Source: a bacterium
GTDB lineage: Bacteria; Patescibacteria; Paceibacteria; UBA9973; UBA2103
Direction: 5' to 3'
DNA length: 6,198 bases
Assembly (NCBI GenBank): GCA_021812925.1
Contig: JAKAMK010000049.1
Coordinates: forward strand, 1 to 6,198
Shown here: positions 5,701 to 6,198 of the stretch, piece after piece
Layout of the letters: every line of letters starts with the position of its first letter
How positions within the stretch are numbered: position 1 is the stretch's first letter
Program-made: the position numbers and the translations under genes
The notes under the pieces: model-generated
The model's database searches: none
Told to the model about the DNA's origin: nothing
The model's input: the letters and a program-made list of their open reading frames with translations, nothing else

Positions 5701-6198
5701 ACCTCTTTCGCGTCAAACGCATAATTGAAACGGATATCGCCTGCGTGGAAGAGGCGCACGTCCGCGATGCCGTACTTCACCATGAGCAAGCGCTCGAGTC
5801 CGCCGCCGAACGCGAAGCCGGCAATCTTCTCGGGGTCGAGCCCTGCCGCTTCGAACACCTTCGGGTGGAGCATGCCTGCGCCTGCCATCTCGAGCCAGCG
5901 ACCTTCCTTCCCCGGTGCTTCGAACCACACGTCTATCTCGACACCCGGCTCGACGAACGGGAAGTAGCTCGGACGGAAACGCACCTTCGCATCCTTGCCG
6001 AGGTACTCGCGGTAGAAACGGTCGAACGTACCCTTCAGGTGTGCGAGCGTCACGCTTCCTTTGGGGCCGACCGCGAATCCGTCGAGCTGATAGAACTGCG
6101 CTTCGTGCGTCGAATCGGTCGCTTCGTTCCGGAACACCTTCCCGGGATTTATCATCCGGCGCGTATCGCCGCCCTCTTTCGCAAGCTTCTCGAGCTCG
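5697..6198 (-). CDS. pheS: Phenylalanyl-tRNA synthetase alpha subunit, C-terminal half (runs off right edge)
   Basis: PheS is the catalytic subunit that activates phenylalanine and esterifies it to tRNA-Phe. The visible 166 residues (numbered from the edge) begin in the class II catalytic domain. Motif 2 is seen in PGKVFRNEATDSTHEAQFYQ (18-37), followed by LDG (38-40). RFRPSYFPFVEPGVEIDVWF (about 73-92) and GAGMLHP (106-112) line the active site. Motif 3 is GFAFGGGLERL (127-137). The alanine in FAFG, at the position that controls phenylalanine side-chain selectivity, is retained. The protein ends in DIRFNYAFDAKEV, normal for the family. The start codon and the tRNA-contacting N-terminal coiled coil lie beyond base 6198; the internal ATG at 6155 is not the true start. 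The stop TGA overlaps the pheT ATG by 4 nt. Confidence 0.95.
   Translation of the reverse strand, partial: ELEKLAKEGGDTRRMINPGKVFRNEATDSTHEAQFYQLDGFAVGPKGSVTLAHLKGTFDRFYREYLGKDAKVRFRPSYFPFVEPGVEIDVWFEAPGKEGRWLEMAGAGMLHPKVFEAAGLDPEKIAGFAFGGGLERLLMVKYGIADVRLFHAGDIRFNYAFDAKEV

Noticed and set aside
1..6198. CRISPR array, tRNA or rRNA genes, insertion sequences
   Set aside because: No regularly spaced repeats, cloverleaf sequences, rRNA-like stretches or transposase motifs were seen on either strand.

Overview
The window looks like chromosomal DNA from a small-genome bacterium, most likely a member of the Candidate Phyla Radiation (Patescibacteria, Parcubacteria-like). This assignment is an inference. 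It rests on a PheT of only 602 residues without the N-terminal tRNA-binding OB-fold, a compact gene layout, high GC content, and a sortase next to a membrane-anchored CARDB-domain protein. TGA ends pheS, so the sequence does not suggest the TGA=Gly code of Gracilibacteria/Absconditabacteria.

Layout from left to right. (1) Bases 1-547, minus strand: the N-terminal part of a sortase-family transpeptidase that runs off the left edge. (2) Bases 548-778: a 231-bp intergenic region between divergent genes. It holds two outward-facing TTGACA promoters, a near-identical 18-bp element placed upstream of each -35 box, and a central hairpin with flanking A and T tracts. (3) Bases 779-1540, plus strand: a secreted or membrane-anchored protein with a Thr/Pro/Ala/Ser-rich linker and a C-terminal CARDB-type beta domain. 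It appears to be expressed from a leaderless or nearly leaderless mRNA. (4) Bases 1545-1647: a perfect 21-bp inverted repeat with a 61-nt loop, fitted between two convergent stop codons and probably a bidirectional terminator. (5) Bases 1653-3755, minus strand: gyrB. (6) Bases 3756-3891: an intergenic region with an extended -10 promoter for gyrB and several palindromes. (7) Bases 3892-5700, minus strand: pheT. (8) Bases 5697-6198, minus strand: the C-terminal half of pheS, which overlaps pheT by ATGA and continues past the right edge.

The right two thirds is housekeeping. pheS-pheT encodes phenylalanyl-tRNA synthetase as a translationally coupled pair, and gyrB encodes the ATPase/TOPRIM subunit of DNA gyrase. 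The left third is a divergent cell-surface module whose two promoters seem to share one regulatory sequence. I found no clear new defence or mobile system, CRISPR array, tRNA or rRNA. The points most worth checking are the shared 18-bp promoter element, the large-loop inverted repeat, and a PheT that appears to have lost both its tRNA-binding OB domain and key editing-site residues.
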